The notes: generated from the sequence alone by a model not told the origin. DNA of 64,000 nucleotides from Secundilactobacillus silagincola (GCF_002583405.1 NZ_BCMJ01000001.1:41438-105437); one strand, 5' to 3'; positions 35,980-46,721 are shown, numbered from the stretch's first letter. Numbers and translations are program-made.

Positions 35980-37410
35980 ATGGGAGATCCAAGAGGATTT
36001 ATCAAACACGATCGAAAGAGCAACCCCATGCGGCCGATTCCAGCACGCATCAAGGACTTTAACATTATGGAAATCGACCTGGGTGATGCTGATCGCCGAA
36101 TTCAAGCCAGTCGCTGTATGAACTGTGGTATTCCCTTCTGTCACCATGGTGTCTTTTACGGCGGTAAACGTGGCGTTAGTGGCTGTCCAAACGATAACTT
36201 AATTCCAGAATGGAACGATTTGGTTTATAAGCAGCGAGATAAAGCGGCCTTTGAGCGCTTAACACGAACCAATTATCTACCAGATATGACTGGACGGGTC
36301 TGCCCCGCTCCATGCGAAGTTGCCTGCGTTAACGCCTTAAATGGTCCCGGAATCACCATTCGTAACAATGAAAAATTTATTATTGAACAAGCTTTTAAAA
36401 ACGGCTGGGTGGTTGATTCAGGTAAACCCGCTCACCGAACCGGTAAAAAAATTGCGGTTATTGGTAGCGGTCCTGCTGGTATTTCCGCCGCTTGGCGCTT
36501 GAACCAACTGGGACACACCGTCACTGTTTATGAGCGAGCTGACCGCTTTGGTGGTTTACTGATGTACGGCATTCCTAATATGAAACTACCTAAAGAAATC
36601 GTTGAACGGCGAATTCAAGCCATGCGAGACGTGGGCATTAAATTAATTGCTAATACTGAAGTGGGTCGAGACATCGACGTTGAAACATTAAGGGCTGAGT
36701 ACGATCGTATTGTGATTTGTACAGGCGCTCGTGAAGCCCGTGATTTAGACGTTCCCGGCCGGCAGCTTAAAGGCGTTATGAAAGCCGTTGACTTTCTAAC
36801 TGACGCAACTAAGTCAGTAATCAAAAATGGCACTGAAGCAACCGACGCGTTAAAGGGCAAGCACGTGGTAGTCCTCGGTGGTGGCGATACGGGTAACGAC
36901 TGTATCGGGACCGCCATTCGTCAGGGTTGCGCTGGCATCACTCAGTTGGAAATCAATCCAGAATTGCCAAAGGAACGCACGTTAGATAATCAATGGCCAG
37001 AGTGGCCGATGGTGCTGAAGGACGGCTACGGCCAGCTGGAAGCCCAACGGTTATTCGGAGAGATTACAACGTATACGGCAACTGCCACCGGTTTCTTCGG
37101 TGAAAACGGTCAGCTGTCCGAAGTTGAAGTTAGTCGCACCGACCACTACAAGCCAATCGCTGGCAGTCAAAAACGCATCGAGGCTGATTTAGTTCTACTG
37201 GCTATGGGCTTTACTGGTGCGGAACAATGGCTGTTCGATGCCTTTGGAATTACTAAGGTAAACGCTAATTACAGCACTAACGATAGTCAGGTATTCGTGG
37301 CCGGTGATAGTCTCCGCGGTCAAAGTCTGGTTATCTGGGCGATTTACGAGGGACGGATGTGTGCCGAAAAGATCAATGCTTCGTTCGAAGTATTGTCGGC
37401 CAAAGTCTGA
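35980..37410 (+). CDS. gltD: glutamate synthase, small subunit
   Basis: A 476-residue GltD, the FAD/NAD(P)H-dependent electron donor for GltB. N-terminal 4Fe-4S cysteines lie in SRCMNCGIPFC, SGCPNDN and GRVCPAPCEVAC. Two dinucleotide-binding folds follow (VIGSGPAGISAAWRL for FAD, VLGGGDTGNDCIG for NAD(P)H). The FAD closure VFVAGDSLRGQSLVIWAI ends the core. AGGAG is 8 nt before ATG 35980. A GTG at 35971 overlaps the gltB stop but has a worse site. A terminator follows. Confidence 0.95.
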   Translation: MGDPRGFIKHDRKSNPMRPIPARIKDFNIMEIDLGDADRRIQASRCMNCGIPFCHHGVFYGGKRGVSGCPNDNLIPEWNDLVYKQRDKAAFERLTRTNYLPDMTGRVCPAPCEVACVNALNGPGITIRNNEKFIIEQAFKNGWVVDSGKPAHRTGKKIAVIGSGPAGISAAWRLNQLGHTVTVYERADRFGGLLMYGIPNMKLPKEIVERRIQAMRDVGIKLIANTEVGRDIDVETLRAEYDRIVICTGAREARDLDVPGRQLKGVMKAVDFLTDATKSVIKNGTEATDALKGKHVVVLGGGDTGNDCIGTAIRQGCAGITQLEINPELPKERTLDNQWPEWPMVLKDGYGQLEAQRLFGEITTYTATATGFFGENGQLSEVEVSRTDHYKPIAGSQKRIEADLVLLAMGFTGAEQWLFDAFGITKVNANYSTNDSQVFVAGDSLRGQSLVIWAIYEGRMCAEKINASFEVLSAKV

Positions 37411-37423
37411 ATAATAATGACAT

Positions 37424-37461
37424 AAAAAGCGGACAATTTTTTAAAAGATTGCCCGTTTTTT
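37424..37461 (+). terminator. terminator of gltBD
   Basis: AAAAAGCGGACAATTTT pairs with AAAAGATTGCCCGTTTTTT. Confidence 0.8.
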
Positions 37462-37482
37462 GATTTTTTAAATTTAAACAAC

Positions 37483-37519
37483 AAAAATAGCGCTGATGAT
37501 CGCTCATCAACGCTATTTT
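37483..37519 (-). terminator. terminator of the 3060-residue surface protein gene
   Basis: AAAATAGCGCTGATGA pairs with TCATCAACGCTATTTT around TCGC. The minus-strand T-run follows. Confidence 0.85.
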
Positions 37520-37538
37520 CAGTGACGTGAAAGACTAG

Positions 37539-40500
37539 TTATTTATCGTCTTCACGTTTCTTTTGTTTCGTGAAACCTAATAGACTCAACATACTCATGA
37601 GACCAAGGCCAAGCAATGCCCAAACACTGGTATTCTGTTCGTTGGTTTGTGGCAAGCTTCCGGCTTTGTTAGCTGTAGCACCAGAATTGTTAGCACTAGA
37701 GTTACTTGTCTGTTGCGGTTGAATAGCTGCAGCCTGACTGCTCTGGTGTACGAGTCCAGATTGAGTAGCACCAGCATTACTATCAGTGCCACTTAAACTG
37801 GTTGGCTGACCAACCGTCTTTTGACCATTATCAGTAGAAATCACATTATTATCGGTCTTTCCACCGGTAGTTGTATTGTTGTCTGTCTCATCGCCACCAG
37901 GCACCGTATTGTTGTCGGAACCATCAGTAGTTGTATCAGGGCCATCCGTTGGTGTACCAGTACCATTATCAGTTGAACTACCGCCTGGTACATCCGTTGT
38001 ACCACCATTATCTGAAGGATTTGCAGGTACCGTGACACTGACGGTAATTGGTTTCGATGGATCTTGGTTGTTCGGAACCTCAACGTCGCCATCCGTGCCG
38101 TTTAAGACATAGCCGTTTGGCACGTTACCAGAAACATTAAAATGATTACCTGGGTTACCTACGACAGTTGCCGTACCAACTACATCACCACTTGGTGTGA
38201 CGAAGTTAATCGTGTATTGGTGGGCTGACGGCACATTATCCGTTGGCACTTCATCCTCATTCCAAACTTGGATTGGGTCAGTATCCTTGCCAGCAGGCGT
38301 CGTAATATTGACCGTAATCGGTGTCTTAGGATCCGCCCCCTTTGGAATATTAACGAGAATCTTGTCATTTCCTGGCGTTGGCACATAACCAGCAGGAATG
38401 TCTGGTGTGATATCAACAGTATTGTCCACACCTGGGTTAGCTGGCACCGTGACTTTACCAACTACATCGCCGTTTGGCGTGACAAAGTTAACCGTGTACT
38501 GGTTGGCGTATGGAACGTTGTCCGTTGGCACCTTATCCAGTTCAACACCTTCGACGTGGCTTAGTTCCACAACATAGGTTGGAACTTTGCCGTACTGGGT
38601 AAAGGTCTTAGTAGCACTAACTAAACCGTTATTGTCACCCTTGCTCAAGGTGTAACCTTGGTTGAGCAGGTCTTGTTCTTTAGCAAAGACTCCGCTGTAA
38701 TCAACCGTTTCATCTGAGTGTCCGTTAATTGTAACAGCGCCCAAATCGGCCCCTTTATCATCAACGAATTGAACCTTAACGCTTTGTGGATCAGCCGTGT
38801 AGTTGACGTAGTTCTTGTCACCTGGCTTGCTATCCGGTCCATCAACGGTAATGGTGCCATCTGGATTAACAGTCGCTGGCACCGTAGTCTTGTCCGGTGT
38901 GTAGCCTGGAATCGTTGGCACATCAACCGTGACGTGATCGCCAGTCTTGCCAGTCACATTCGGCACGGTCTGAGACCCCTTATTACTTGGAATATCGACG
39001 GTACCAGTAACCGTGTTTGGTGTGTAAACCACGTCAACTTCGCCGTTCTTCGGTGGAATTGTGGTCGTATCAGTTGTTGGCGTATAGCCTGGAATACTTG
39101 GATTAGTAATGACGGTACCAGGATAATTATTGACAGTTGTCACTTGACTACCTGGAACCGGATCGCCATTTGGCAATTTCGGTGTTAAGTCGGATGTCAC
39201 TTTAACATTGTTGACCTTAGTCAAGACTACTTCGTAAGTTGGGGTGACATCATCATCGCGATCATAGGTCTTCGTTGCACTATCTAGACCGTTATTGTTC
39301 CCCTTCTTCAACGTGTAACCTTGATTCAGCAAATCTTGTTGCGCTTGGAAAGCTGGATTGTAATCAACATTAGCATCGGAAACACCGGTCAAAGTAGTTG
39401 TCCCTAAATCGTTACCCTTGTCATCAACAAAGTGAACGTTGATTGTCTGACTATTAGGCACATAAACTACCGAGACATCCCCATTCGTCTTCGGAATAGT
39501 GGTCAGCGCATTGGTTGGTGTATAACCTGGAACATTTGGTGTAATCACATTGGTACCTGGATAATCATGTACCGTAGTTGGCGTGGTGTTTGGAACTAAT
39601 TTACCATCTGAACCAAATGGGACTAGGTTGACCGTCACTTTAACGTTGTTGATTTTAGTCAACTGAACGTTAAAGGTCTGTGAGTGATTTGCAAATGTTG
39701 CCGGAAGACCAGCTAAACCATTATTTAAACCAACCTTTGGTGTGTAGTTACCCAAACTAATAATGCTTTGTTCTGCAGCAATGGCTGAATCAAGAACAAC
39801 TTTGCCATCCGTCTTGCCATGAATAACTGTAGTGCCTAATACCGCACCAGTCTTGTCATCAAGGAAGTTAACTGTAATATCTTGAGCGTTAGCAATGTAC
39901 TTAACTTTAACAGTATTATCCTTACCAGCTGGGACAGGAACGTTTGGTGTTGTCGCTGTATAACCTGGAATTTCTGGAACAGCCACATTAGTACCAGGAT
40001 AGTCATGAACCGTTGTTGAAGTGGTGTTTGGAATTGGTGTTTTACCATCCTCACCAACCGGAACTAAGGTAGCCGTGACTTTAACGTTGTTGATCTTAGT
40101 TAAGACAACCACGTAAGTTGGAGTAACGTTGTCATCACGATCATAAGTCTTAGATGCACTAACCAGACCGTTATTGTTCCCCTTTTTCAGGGTGTAACCT
40201 TGGTTCAGCAAAGCTTGTTGAGCTTGGAAAGCTGGACTGTAATCAACATCGCCATCAGAAACACCGGTCAAAGTAGTCACATTACCGAGCTGATTGCCAG
40301 CTTGGTCAACAAATTGAACCTTAATGGATTGAGCATCTGGAGTGTATTCAACGTTCACCGTGTTACCACGCTTGTCAGGAGTAGTAACGTTATCTTTATT
40401 GGGTTCAGGTGTTGGTACCGTGATGGTATTACCATTCTTTGGTGTGTAACCAGAAATGGTAGGTACATTAACCGTCTTACCAGGGACATCCGTAACAACG

Positions 40501-43500
40501 GTTGGTGTAGCCCCTTTAATTGGATTACCGTTCTCATCAACCGGAACTAAAGTAGTGTCAGCTGAGATCGGGGTAATCTTAGTTAACTGAATTGTAAAGG
40601 TCTGAGACTTGTCAGTGAAGTTAGCTGGAATACCAGTTAAACCATTACTTAGACCCTTCTTTGGTGTATAACCTTGATTGATAAGACTTTGTTCTTTGGT
40701 AATCACAGCACTAGTATCAACTGCACCATCGGTCTGACCGGTAAGTTTTTCGGAACCTAAATCATTACCTTTTTCATCAGTAAAGTTAATCGTGATGGTT
40801 TGCGGCTTAGCGATATAAATAATTTTAAGAGTCGTCCCCCGCTTATCAGGCGTGGTTACCTTGCCACCAGTAACGTTGTCTTTACTAAGCACTGGAGTGG
40901 GAATGGTAACTGTCGTTTCGGTAGTTGTATAGCCAGGAATTGAAGGCACAGTGATGGTCTTTCCAGGAACGCCAGTAACCGTAGTTGGTGTGGTATTCGG
41001 AATTGGATCGCCGTTTACATCACTTGGAACTAACGTTAAGTTGGCAGCCGTATCACTAATCTTGGTCAACTGAACAGTGTAAGTTGGAACCTTACCATAA
41101 GCGGTAAAGGCCTTCACGACGCTATCCAAACCATTCTGGTTGCCTTTAACTGGCGTGTACCCAGTATTAATGAGGCTCTGTTCTACTTTAATAGCTGGCG
41201 TTAAATCAACATCGCTATCAGAAACACCGGTCAAGGTAGTCACATCACCGAGCTGATTGCCATCTTGGTCAACAAATTGAACCTTGATGGATTGAGCATC
41301 TGGGGTATATTCAACATTAACCGTGTTACCACGCTTATCAGGAGTAGTTACCTTGCCATTAGTAACGTTGTCTTTGTTAGGTTCAGGAGTAGGAATAGTA
41401 ACCGTAGTGTTAGTTGCCGTATAACCAGGGACTGAAGGCACAGTGACCGTCTTACCAGGAACCTCCGTAACAACAGTTGGCGTAGTCCCTTTAATTGGAT
41501 TACCGTTCTTATCAACTGGAACTAATGTAGTATCAGCTGAAATTGGCGTAATCTTAGCTAATGTAACGGTAACTGTTGGCGTGTTCTTGTCATCGTGATC
41601 GAAGACTTTCGATGCGGTAGCAAAACCAGTCTTATCACCATTGATTGGAAGATACCCTTGGCTAATTAAAATCTTTTGAGTATTCAATGCTGGCGTGTAA
41701 TCGATATTGCTATCGGATCTGCCCGTTAAATCAGTGGCATCAGCTAACTTATTACCATTTTGATCAACGAATTGAACCTTAACTGTTTGAGTATTAGGAA
41801 CATAGGTTACATTGACGGTCGTGCCGCGTTTGTCAGGCGTAGTGGCTTTGCCACCGGTAACGTTGTTTTTATTAGGTACTGGTGTAGGAATGGTAACTGT
41901 CTTATCAGTAGAGATAACGGTGTAACCAGGTACATCAGGAGTAGTGACATCAGTGCCAGGAACGCCAGTAACCGTGGTTGGTGTGGTATTCGGAATTGGA
42001 TTGCCGTTTACATCACTCGGAACTAACGTTAAGTTGGCATTCGTATCACTGATCTTGGTCAACTGAACGATGTAAGTCGGAACCTTACCATAATCAGTAA
42101 ACGCCTTCGTAATGCTATCCAAACCGTTCTGGTTGCCCTTAACAGGCGTGTAACCAGTGTTAATGAGGCTCTGTTCTGTTTTGATAGCTGGCGTTAAATC
42201 AACATTGCTGTCGGAAACACCAGTCAAGGTAGTTACATCACCGAGCTGATTGCCATCTTGGTCAACAAATTGAACCTTAATGGATTGAGCATCTGGGGTA
42301 TATTCAACGTCAACCGTGTTCCCACGTTTGTCAGGAGTGGTGGTTACCTTACCATTGGTAACATTATCTTTATTAGGTACTGGTGTAGGAACGGTAATGG
42401 TATTACCATTCTTTGGTGTGTAGCCAGGAATGGTGGGTACATTAATCGTCTTACCAGGGACATCCGTAACAACAGTTGGCGTAGTCCCTTTAATTGGATC
42501 ACCATTTTGATCAACTGGAACTAAAGTGGTATCAGCTGAAATTGGCGTAATCTTGGTTAATTTAACCGTAATTGTTGGTGTAGCTGTGTCATCGTGGTCA
42601 AAGACTTTCGGTGCGGTAGCAAAACCAGTCTTATCACCATTAATTGGGAGATACCCTTGGCTAATTAAAGTCTTTTGAGTATTCAACGCAGGAGTGTAAT
42701 CGATATTGCTATCGGACCCGCCCGTTAAATCAGTGGCATCACCTAATTTATTACCATCTTGATCAACGAATTGAACCTTAACTGTTTGAGTATTAGGAAC
42801 ATAGGTTACATTGACAGTCGTGCCACGTTTGTCAGGCGTAGTGACCTTGCCATTAGTAACATTGTCTTTATTAGGCACTGGAGTAGGAATGGTAACTGTC
42901 TTATCAGTATCAGTGACAGTGTAACCAGGTACATCGGGAGCAGTAACATCAGTGCCGGGAAGACCCGTTACCGTAGTTGGGGTAGTGTTCTTGATTGGGT
43001 TACCATTTGGATCAACAGGAACTAAGGTAGCATCCGCTGGCACCTGATCATTAAACTTACTCAACTTAACGGTTATTGTTGGAGTAGCCTTGTCATCGTG
43101 GTCAAAGACTTTCGGTGCGGTGGCAAAACCAGTCTTGTCACCATTGATTGGGAAATACCCTTGACTTACTAAAGTCTTTTGAATATTCAACGCTTTGGTG
43201 TAGTCGATATTGCTATCGGATCCACCCGTTAAATCGATGGCATCACCTAATTTATTACCATCTTGATCGACGAATTGAACCTTAACTGTTTGAGTATTTG
43301 GCGTGTAAGTGACTTTGACAGTAAAATCAGGGCCATTTGGAATAGTTACATTTGACGTAGTTGCAGTGTATCCTGGAACATTAGGAACTGAAACACTGTT
43401 ACCTGGAAAATCATTAACCGTTGTTGGCGTAGTGTTCGGAATTGGGTTACCGTCTCCATCGCTTGGAACTAAAGTTGCTGTCACCTTTTGGTTGTAAACA

Positions 43501-46500
43501 ACATCGATACCAGTTAAGGCAGCCATTGTACCCGCCTGAGCCGTGGTAATCTGTGGTGTAACGTTAAATCCTATTCCAGAACCCATACTACCATCGTTTA
43601 ATTGCAGGGCTAAACCAGTTCCGGCATCAGCCCCACCAAGTTCATCTTGGGTCATAGTGGCAACGGATTGTGGCTTAGTCCCATAATACGTGGTCGTCAC
43701 GGTAATCGTTCCAGCAGTCTTATCAGCAACTAAAGTAGCTGATTTGACACCGGTCGTATTATTATCATTCTGAGCGTAGTTGAAGGTAACTGACTTCAAT
43801 TGAGCTGTTGGATAGCCATCAACACCTGCATCGGCACCAGTACCAGCATCATTAACGCCAAGTTGAATATCAGGAACATTCTCCTTCAATGTAGTACCAG
43901 CTGTATCTTTTACTGTAACCGGAACCTTAATTGGATTAACGGTTAATGTTCCTACTCCGTTAATGGTGTTATCGAATAGATAATCTGGATTGACAGCTGC
44001 CAATTTAGTTAAGCCTTGTTTCGAGAGCGTCACGTCATAAGGACCTGCTGGAGATTGAACAGCGGATAAGTCCAAATCACCATCTGCTGTATTAACAGTA
44101 TAGGTGTTGCCAGTACCAGCAGTCTTCGTCCAACCATCAGGCGCTTTCAGGCTATCTGGTAAAGTAACCGTCATGGTTGACGGCGTAGCAGACTTCCATG
44201 TCATTTGACTATTGGCTATCTTAACTTGGTCCTGAGTCGTATCAATGACTTTTTTGTATATCGCTGTATAGTTGATACCAGTGGCTAGCGTAGCCTCTGG
44301 CTTCAACCCAACTGTAGCATCCTTCTTAAAAGTACTTTCATCTGGCACACTGGTTCGGTCCAAAATGTACTGTGTACCATCAGTCGCAGTTATTTTTTCA
44401 GGGATTACTGTCAGTGGATCATAAGCGTCTCCAACCATACCAGAAGTTTTCACAGCACTTGCAATTATATTACCAGCAGCATCTTTTAAGTTGTATGTGG
44501 TTTGAACTGGAATGTGCTTGATTGTATAGGAACCAGCCCACATTCCGTTATCATAAGTATCACTAATAGTTTCAGTATTAGTTAACCCGAGGCCATTTGC
44601 TACCACAGGAATGTTAGGATAAGCACCACCGGTATTAATGGTATATGCACCGTCCGTATAAGCATTGTCGTCAGTAGCATATAAAATAGCAGCATCATTT
44701 TCTACTGTCCGGTCACCAAAGTTCCCAGTTGCTACATTAGTAATATCTGGATCAACGACTACGTTAAGCGGAACCGAAGCCTTATCACCACTTTCGGTGA
44801 CAGTCCCAAGTTTAAAGTAAAACGCTTGGCGTCCCTTATAATCAGGCAACTGGCCAACGGTTAAATCGGTATATGAGGTATTCGTAGTCGCAAGTGTTTG
44901 TGTAATATTATTTTTAATTACATCTACTGGGTCATCGGCTTTGGTGTAACTAGTAATTTTAGTCGGATCAGTTGAATCAGTTGTTACATTGGCCACAGCT
45001 AACCCGGCTGGAATAATGATAACATCCGTAAAGTTAGTAATTGTTGCTGTAGACGATCCAAAAATACCTAATTTTAAGGTAGCTCCGTCACCATCACTAA
45101 GAATTCTTCCACCTAAATTACCACCGCCACCACCAAAATTAGACAGATTTCGCACAGGAGTGTTCACCGATCCATCAGCAATAATAATTCTACCAGGCTG
45201 GATATTAATTGATTTAATTGGTGTGTTTGGGTTAGCGGCATTTAAATTATTTAAAGCAGTTGTTGTTAAATTAAGCGGATAGCTGGTAACCGTTGTTTTA
45301 TTTACGTTACTGGTATCAAAATAGCTAATTGGCACTTTATAAACAATATCTTCTTGGCCGGTATTGTCATAACCAACCTTCCAATCAGTCGGTACCGTTT
45401 CATGACGAGAAACGCTGACGGTAACTGTCGCTGGTAGGCCTGTATCGGTAGTCTTCATTCGAACGGTACCAATGCTTAATTTAGTGTTGTTTTGAATTTG
45501 AAAATTACCGACAGTAACATTGCTAGCGACCGTATTATAGTTAGAATTGGCTGCATTCAATTTTTGTAGCCCACTAGCTGTCAGATTAACTGTATAGGTT
45601 CCTGGTTCCTGACTATCAATGTTGGCTTGAATATCACCAGAAGCAATGGTAACAGTGTAACTACCATCAGCATTAACCGTCCAGTCGGTTGGGGCTTTTA
45701 ATTCAGAACTAACAGTAACCTTAAAGCTGGTCGGATCCGTTGTTGCATCATTATCGTAGAGCTTAGAAGTATTTTCAATTGCTACTGAACCCGTTACAAC
45801 CGATGCTTTTTTAATCGTCAATTTACCAGCAGTAACTGCACTAACGACTAAGTTCTTTGTCTGATTAGCTTGAACAGCATTAAGCCGAGCTAAACCAGCA
45901 TCACTCAAGGTAATATCGTAAGAACCAACGTTTTGATTGACTTTAGATAAATCGATATCACCAGAGGATGCAGAAACTTTATATTCGTTCTCATTTCCTG
46001 TGAAGAACCAGCCAGTAGGTGCAGTCAAATTATCTGATAATTTAACATTGAACGTTGCTGGCGTATCACTTTGATTGTCATACGTCTTAGATGCATCTTC
46101 CACCGTTGCACTTACGGCTTGCACCGGATCAGCAGCGGTTGTCGAATTCCCTTGAACACCAGAAATCGCTGTTACTTGTTGCGGTGTTCCAGTCTGGGCA
46201 TAAGTTTTTGCAGCTGCCGTCTTCGCTTGTTCAATGGTGCTTTCATCTGTAACGTCACCCAAATTAGTGGTTTGGACGTTAGCTGTTGCTGCTTGAGCTT
46301 GTGTATCACTTGTTGCAGGTGTCTTCACATTAGTTGAAGACTGTGCATCTGCGTTTTGAGCTGCTGTTTTCTGAGTTGCTGTGTTTTGAGTTTCAGGTTC
46401 TGTTGTCGTTTGAGTTGTATCTGCAGCCGCTTTCATTTCGGGTGCAGAATCTTGTGATTGGGTCTTATCGCCAATCACAACTTTTTTTGCTTGTAAATTA

Positions 46501-46721
46501 GTCTGTGTTGCAGTCGACTGAGATGTTTCTGGGTCAGTTTCAGTAGTCGCTGCATGAACATCTGGATGGTCACCCATCACGATGCTTGCGCCTAGCGAAA
46601 TCGTGAATAGACCGGCGAAGAGCCATGTCTTCCCAACCTTATACATCTTAAAGTGTTCTTTGACCTGAGCACTATCCCGTAGTACCCGTTCGTGCTGCTT
46701 TTGTAGATCTTGCTTATTCAT
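37539..46721 (-). CDS. giant LPQTN-anchored mucus-binding-like surface protein
   Basis: 3060 residues. The signal peptide contains the KxYKxGKxW motif (K25-W33, KMYKVGKTW) with cleavage near residue 58. Residues 60-200 are a Thr/Gln/Ala linker closing with the NLGDVTDESTIEQAK module shared with the next surface protein. MBG-like domains (about 205-420 and 870-990) contain TYDN and LTAPTGW/LKAPTDW. About ten MucBP-type repeats (residues 1140-2750) carry VQFVDQDGNKLGD and VPGYT motifs. A Pro/Asn/Asp-rich stalk and a Ser/Thr-rich segment lead to LPQTN at 3023, then a membrane helix and KQKKREDDK. GGGGGG precedes ATG 46721. Adhesion is inferred. Sortase is not in the window. Confidence 0.93.
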   Translation of the reverse strand: MNKQDLQKQHERVLRDSAQVKEHFKMYKVGKTWLFAGLFTISLGASIVMGDHPDVHAATTETDPETSQSTATQTNLQAKKVVIGDKTQSQDSAPEMKAAADTTQTTTEPETQNTATQKTAAQNADAQSSTNVKTPATSDTQAQAATANVQTTNLGDVTDESTIEQAKTAAAKTYAQTGTPQQVTAISGVQGNSTTAADPVQAVSATVEDASKTYDNQSDTPATFNVKLSDNLTAPTGWFFTGNENEYKVSASSGDIDLSKVNQNVGSYDITLSDAGLARLNAVQANQTKNLVVSAVTAGKLTIKKASVVTGSVAIENTSKLYDNDATTDPTSFKVTVSSELKAPTDWTVNADGSYTVTIASGDIQANIDSQEPGTYTVNLTASGLQKLNAANSNYNTVASNVTVGNFQIQNNTKLSIGTVRMKTTDTGLPATVTVSVSRHETVPTDWKVGYDNTGQEDIVYKVPISYFDTSNVNKTTVTSYPLNLTTTALNNLNAANPNTPIKSINIQPGRIIIADGSVNTPVRNLSNFGGGGGNLGGRILSDGDGATLKLGIFGSSTATITNFTDVIIIPAGLAVANVTTDSTDPTKITSYTKADDPVDVIKNNITQTLATTNTSYTDLTVGQLPDYKGRQAFYFKLGTVTESGDKASVPLNVVVDPDITNVATGNFGDRTVENDAAILYATDDNAYTDGAYTINTGGAYPNIPVVANGLGLTNTETISDTYDNGMWAGSYTIKHIPVQTTYNLKDAAGNIIASAVKTSGMVGDAYDPLTVIPEKITATDGTQYILDRTSVPDESTFKKDATVGLKPEATLATGINYTAIYKKVIDTTQDQVKIANSQMTWKSATPSTMTVTLPDSLKAPDGWTKTAGTGNTYTVNTADGDLDLSAVQSPAGPYDVTLSKQGLTKLAAVNPDYLFDNTINGVGTLTVNPIKVPVTVKDTAGTTLKENVPDIQLGVNDAGTGADAGVDGYPTAQLKSVTFNYAQNDNNTTGVKSATLVADKTAGTITVTTTYYGTKPQSVATMTQDELGGADAGTGLALQLNDGSMGSGIGFNVTPQITTAQAGTMAALTGIDVVYNQKVTATLVPSDGDGNPIPNTTPTTVNDFPGNSVSVPNVPGYTATTSNVTIPNGPDFTVKVTYTPNTQTVKVQFVDQDGNKLGDAIDLTGGSDSNIDYTKALNIQKTLVSQGYFPINGDKTGFATAPKVFDHDDKATPTITVKLSKFNDQVPADATLVPVDPNGNPIKNTTPTTVTGLPGTDVTAPDVPGYTVTDTDKTVTIPTPVPNKDNVTNGKVTTPDKRGTTVNVTYVPNTQTVKVQFVDQDGNKLGDATDLTGGSDSNIDYTPALNTQKTLISQGYLPINGDKTGFATAPKVFDHDDTATPTITVKLTKITPISADTTLVPVDQNGDPIKGTTPTVVTDVPGKTINVPTIPGYTPKNGNTITVPTPVPNKDNVTNGKVTTTPDKRGNTVDVEYTPDAQSIKVQFVDQDGNQLGDVTTLTGVSDSNVDLTPAIKTEQSLINTGYTPVKGNQNGLDSITKAFTDYGKVPTYIVQLTKISDTNANLTLVPSDVNGNPIPNTTPTTVTGVPGTDVTTPDVPGYTVISTDKTVTIPTPVPNKNNVTGGKATTPDKRGTTVNVTYVPNTQTVKVQFVDQNGNKLADATDLTGRSDSNIDYTPALNTQKILISQGYLPINGDKTGFATASKVFDHDDKNTPTVTVTLAKITPISADTTLVPVDKNGNPIKGTTPTVVTEVPGKTVTVPSVPGYTATNTTVTIPTPEPNKDNVTNGKVTTPDKRGNTVNVEYTPDAQSIKVQFVDQDGNQLGDVTTLTGVSDSDVDLTPAIKVEQSLINTGYTPVKGNQNGLDSVVKAFTAYGKVPTYTVQLTKISDTAANLTLVPSDVNGDPIPNTTPTTVTGVPGKTITVPSIPGYTTTETTVTIPTPVLSKDNVTGGKVTTPDKRGTTLKIIYIAKPQTITINFTDEKGNDLGSEKLTGQTDGAVDTSAVITKEQSLINQGYTPKKGLSNGLTGIPANFTDKSQTFTIQLTKITPISADTTLVPVDENGNPIKGATPTVVTDVPGKTVNVPTISGYTPKNGNTITVPTPEPNKDNVTTPDKRGNTVNVEYTPDAQSIKVQFVDQAGNQLGNVTTLTGVSDGDVDYSPAFQAQQALLNQGYTLKKGNNNGLVSASKTYDRDDNVTPTYVVVLTKINNVKVTATLVPVGEDGKTPIPNTTSTTVHDYPGTNVAVPEIPGYTATTPNVPVPAGKDNTVKVKYIANAQDITVNFLDDKTGAVLGTTVIHGKTDGKVVLDSAIAAEQSIISLGNYTPKVGLNNGLAGLPATFANHSQTFNVQLTKINNVKVTVNLVPFGSDGKLVPNTTPTTVHDYPGTNVITPNVPGYTPTNALTTIPKTNGDVSVVYVPNSQTINVHFVDDKGNDLGTTTLTGVSDANVDYNPAFQAQQDLLNQGYTLKKGNNNGLDSATKTYDRDDDVTPTYEVVLTKVNNVKVTSDLTPKLPNGDPVPGSQVTTVNNYPGTVITNPSIPGYTPTTDTTTIPPKNGEVDVVYTPNTVTGTVDIPSNKGSQTVPNVTGKTGDHVTVDVPTIPGYTPDKTTVPATVNPDGTITVDGPDSKPGDKNYVNYTADPQSVKVQFVDDKGADLGAVTINGHSDETVDYSGVFAKEQDLLNQGYTLSKGDNNGLVSATKTFTQYGKVPTYVVELSHVEGVELDKVPTDNVPYANQYTVNFVTPNGDVVGKVTVPANPGVDNTVDITPDIPAGYVPTPGNDKILVNIPKGADPKTPITVNITTPAGKDTDPIQVWNEDEVPTDNVPSAHQYTINFVTPSGDVVGTATVVGNPGNHFNVSGNVPNGYVLNGTDGDVEVPNNQDPSKPITVSVTVPANPSDNGGTTDVPGGSSTDNGTGTPTDGPDTTTDGSDNNTVPGGDETDNNTTTGGKTDNNVISTDNGQKTVGQPTSLSGTDSNAGATQSGLVHQSSQAAAIQPQQTSNSSANNSGATANKAGSLPQTNEQNTSVWALLGLGLMSMLSLLGFTKQKKREDDK
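38560..43330 (-). repeat. ten long in-gene repeats of about 400-500 bp
   Basis: The VQFVDQDGNKLGD-type unit recurs about every 500 bp near 43290, 42790, 42290, 41790, 41290 and 40800. Shorter spacing follows near 40330, 39870 and 39440, with a last copy near 38780. Units alternate between two flavours (GDATDLTGG-type and GDVTTLTGV-type), so the higher-order unit in the 5' half is about 1 kb. Several stretches are almost identical at DNA level. Confidence 0.88.

Noticed and set aside
38560-43330. Regularly spaced near-identical sequences that might suggest a CRISPR array
   Set aside because: Unit length is about 500 bp, lies fully in one coding frame, and has no short palindromic repeat with unique spacers. 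No cas gene is present.
37600-46340. Many plus-strand frames of 60-160 codons inside the giant surface gene, several nearly identical at about 500-bp spacing
   Set aside because: They are antisense shadows of the protein repeats. Their similarity comes from the repeat unit, none has a good ribosome site in a plausible context, and the minus-strand frame is uninterrupted.
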